DNA of 64,000 nt from Methylobacterium longum (GTDB lineage Bacteria; Pseudomonadota; Alphaproteobacteria; Rhizobiales; Beijerinckiaceae): NCBI RefSeq assembly GCF_022179385.1, contig NZ_BPQS01000010.1, positions 62,001-126,000 on the forward strand, in the 5' to 3' direction. Below are positions 62,268-64,000 of this stretch, in pieces (the first letter of the stretch is position 1; each line of letters starts with the position of its first letter). Made by a program: the position numbers and the translations under genes. The notes beneath the pieces are model-generated. The model was not told the DNA's origin and did no database searches. It saw nothing but the letters and a program-made list of their open reading frames with translations.

Positions 62268-63308
62268 TCACATGTTGAAGACGGGCTTGCCGTCCTTGCC
62301 CTTCACGGACTTCCACTCCTCGTGGATCAGCGCCACGACGTTGTCGGGCAGCGGAACATAGTCGAGGTCGGAGGCCAGCTTGTCGCCCGTCTTGTAGGCC
62401 CAGTCGAAGAACTTGAACACGTCGGCCACCTTGGCGGGATCGGCCGGATCCTTGTGGACGAGGATGAAGGTCGCCGCCGTGATCGGCCACGCGTCGTCGC
62501 CCGGCTGGTTGGTGAGCGAGATGCCGAAGCCGGGGGCCGCCTTCCAGTCGGCGCTGGCCGCCGCGGCCTGGAACGCCTTGTCGTCGGGCTGCGGGAACTT
62601 GCCGGCCTTGTTCTGCAGCAGCGCGTAGGCGAGCCTGTTCTGCTTGGCGTAGGCCGACTCGACGTAGCCGATGCTGTTCGGCACCTGCTTCACGGTGGCG
62701 GTCACGCCCTCATTGCCCTTGCCGCCCTGCCCGACCGGCCAGGAGATGGTGGTGGCCGCGCCGTACTCCTTCTTCCAGGTCTCGGAGGCCTGGGAGAGGT
62801 AGGTGGTGAAGATGTTGGTCGTGCCCGAGGCATCCGAGCGGTAGACCGGCGTGATGTTCGATTCGGGCAGCTTGAGACCGTCGTTGAGCTTGGCGATCCG
62901 CGGATCGGTCCACTTCGCGATCTTGCCGGCGTAGATCTCGGCGAGGACCTCACCGGTGAGCTTGAGCTTGCCGGGCTCGATGCCGGGGATGTTCACCACC
63001 GGCACGACGCCGCCCATGACGGTGGGGAACTGGACGAGCCCGTCCTTGGCGAGCTGCTCGGCCTTCAGAGGCGCGTCGGTGGCGCCGAAGTCGACCGTCC
63101 GGGCCTGGATCTGCTTGATCCCGCCGCCGGAACCGATCGACTGGTAATTGAGACCGGAGCCCGTCTCCTTGCGGTAGGCTTCGGCCCACTTCGAATAGAC
63201 CGGGAACGGGAACGTGGCCCCGGCGCCGGTGATGTCGGCGGCGAGCGCCGCGGACGCCATCTGAACCGTCGCGAGGCCGACGGCGAGCGCGTAAGCGAAG
63301 GGTCTCAA
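62268..63308 (-). CDS. pstS: phosphate ABC transporter substrate-binding protein
   Basis: A 346-residue periplasmic protein: signal peptide 1 to about 24 (cut near ALA-AD), then DITGAGATFPFPVYSKW, the phosphate-binding GSGGGIKQIQA, TDAPLKAEQL and RSDASGTTNIFT. TTG 63308 is the only in-frame start that opens directly at the signal peptide and has GGAG 6-9 bases upstream; ATG 63404 would add 32 residues before it. A Pho box lies upstream. Confidence 0.95.
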   Translation of the reverse strand: MRPFAYALAVGLATVQMASAALAADITGAGATFPFPVYSKWAEAYRKETGSGLNYQSIGSGGGIKQIQARTVDFGATDAPLKAEQLAKDGLVQFPTVMGGVVPVVNIPGIEPGKLKLTGEVLAEIYAGKIAKWTDPRIAKLNDGLKLPESNITPVYRSDASGTTNIFTTYLSQASETWKKEYGAATTISWPVGQGGKGNEGVTATVKQVPNSIGYVESAYAKQNRLAYALLQNKAGKFPQPDDKAFQAAAASADWKAAPGFGISLTNQPGDDAWPITAATFILVHKDPADPAKVADVFKFFDWAYKTGDKLASDLDYVPLPDNVVALIHEEWKSVKGKDGKPVFNM

Positions 63309-63448
63309 GGAAATCTCCGTTGCCGTCGGGCGACAGCCGGCGCCGCCCCGCCGGCAAGCCCATGCCCGCGGCTGAGCTGTGCGGCCGATCTTCCGAAGGG
63401 ACATCTTCGAAAGAGGCTTGGCGCCGGCCGCCCGATGCCGGGGCGGTT

Positions 63449-63477
63449 ACGACAGGGAGATGACACCGGCATGACAT
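63449..63477 (-). promoter_or_regulatory. Pho box with three half-sites upstream of pstS
   Basis: On the minus strand ATGTCAT (63477-63471), GTGTCAT (63466-63460) and CTGTCGT (63455-63449) repeat with an exact 11-base period, the PhoB spacing (7-base repeat plus 4). It lies about 140 bases before the TTG start. The rest of 63309-63556 shows no gene. Confidence 0.8.
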
Positions 63478-63556
63478 CATCCCGCGCGGATGCACGGCAC
63501 GGTTCAGGGGTTTCGCGCGTTCAATACCCGCAGCAGCACGAACGGATGCGGCAAGG

Positions 63557-63802
63557 GTGGGCGGCGACGTGGTCGAGACAGCGCTGGATGCCGATCCCTC
63601 CTGGCTGGCGCTGCACGCCGAGCGGGAGGAAGTTGAGCGCGCCCTGACGCTGGCGCAGGCGCGCCAGAAATTCAGCTCGGACCCGAACACGGCCGCCGAG
63701 GCGCGGCGCGAGGAGGCTGCACTGCTCGTCAGCCTCGACCGGGTCCTGACGCTGATTCGGGCCGCCGAGTACCGCCGCCGCCCGGGGGCGCGCCGCTGGT
63801 AG
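63557..63802 (+). CDS. small hypothetical helical protein
   Basis: An 81-residue, highly charged, probably all-helical product (LALHAEREEVERALTLAQARQKF, EARREEAALLVSLDRVLTLIRAAEY) with a coiled-coil character. GTG 63557 or GTG 63569 could start it. No family recognised. Divergent from pstS. Confidence 0.45.
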   Translation: MGGDVVETALDADPSWLALHAEREEVERALTLAQARQKFSSDPNTAAEARREEAALLVSLDRVLTLIRAAEYRRRPGARRW

Positions 63803-64000
63803 CGCCGGATCGTCCTCGAGATCATCCTAGAGGGCGGCGCTGATCCGCGGACGATGCTTCGACGCGCTGACGCCCGCCGCGGCGGGCGGGGCGCAGCATT
63901 TTTGGTCGGGTTGCGGGTGGAGGGCGCGGCGCCGCTGATCCCCTGCGGACCGCTCGCACGGGTGTCGGCCGACCGGCATCGCTGCGGCAGTCGGCTGCGT
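63803..64000. other. right-edge region without a supported gene
   Basis: GC-rich DNA with one AT-richer patch (GCATTTTTGGTC near 63895); nothing else is recognisable. Confidence 0.5.

Overview
The window is a 64 kb stretch of very GC-rich, gene-dense chromosome from an alphaproteobacterium. A Methylobacterium-like member of the Rhizobiales fits best. This is inferred from codon and base usage, the fused transaldolase/glucose-6-phosphate isomerase, the NasT/NasS nitrate control system, and several GGAAC-N16-CGTT promoters of the EcfG (PhyR-controlled) general stress type. I found no rRNA, tRNA, CRISPR array, insertion sequence or prophage.

Layout. 0-10 kb: dut and a CitE-like lyase, small secreted proteins, Nudix hydrolases including nudC, a beta-carbonic anhydrase, an O-acyltransferase, a universal stress protein and a HIT protein. 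10-22 kb: assimilatory nitrate reduction on the minus strand, made of an FAD reductase, a siroheme nitrite reductase, a [4Fe-4S]/FAD/NAD(P) reductase, nasA and cysG. Upstream of it lie a leader with a terminator hairpin, a sigma-54-like promoter and the nasT-nasS regulators. 22-33 kb: glucoamylase-like GH15, tkt, tal-pgi, gnd and pgl, a sugar-phosphate cluster without zwf, followed by an HD-GYP protein. 33-43 kb: a double-domain dCTP deaminase, apaG-argE-speG, a repeat-containing secreted protein whose ribosome binding site can be masked by its own leader, hslO, argF and argD. 43-48 kb: RidA, GDPD, a DUF482 protein, an M20 amidohydrolase, and a TetR regulator coupled to a DUF1348 protein behind a perfect 20-bp palindrome. 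48-51 kb: a damaged molybdate transport locus in which modB and modC look intact, modA is a decayed remnant and a GST gene lies in reverse orientation between modB and modC. 51-58 kb: prmA, an aminopeptidase P and a DsbD-type reductase. 57-63.5 kb: the pstSCAB-phoU-phoB phosphate operon with a three-half-site Pho box.

How the parts connect. NasT/NasS probably control the nas operon by antitermination at its leader, NasA and the siroheme enzyme take nitrate to ammonium, CysG supplies siroheme, and the nearby mod genes bear on molybdenum for NasA. argE, argF and argD make arginine, and speG acts on polyamines derived from it. Four small or uncharacterised genes (4587-5291, 7872-8477, 19855-20067, 51338-51562) share the EcfG-type promoter and are candidate stress-regulon members.

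The least explained items are the repeat protein at 36891-38168 with its SD-masking leader, the modA remnant with the inverted GST gene, the nas leader, and three separate minisatellites of 13, 14 and 15 bp in an 8 kb stretch.
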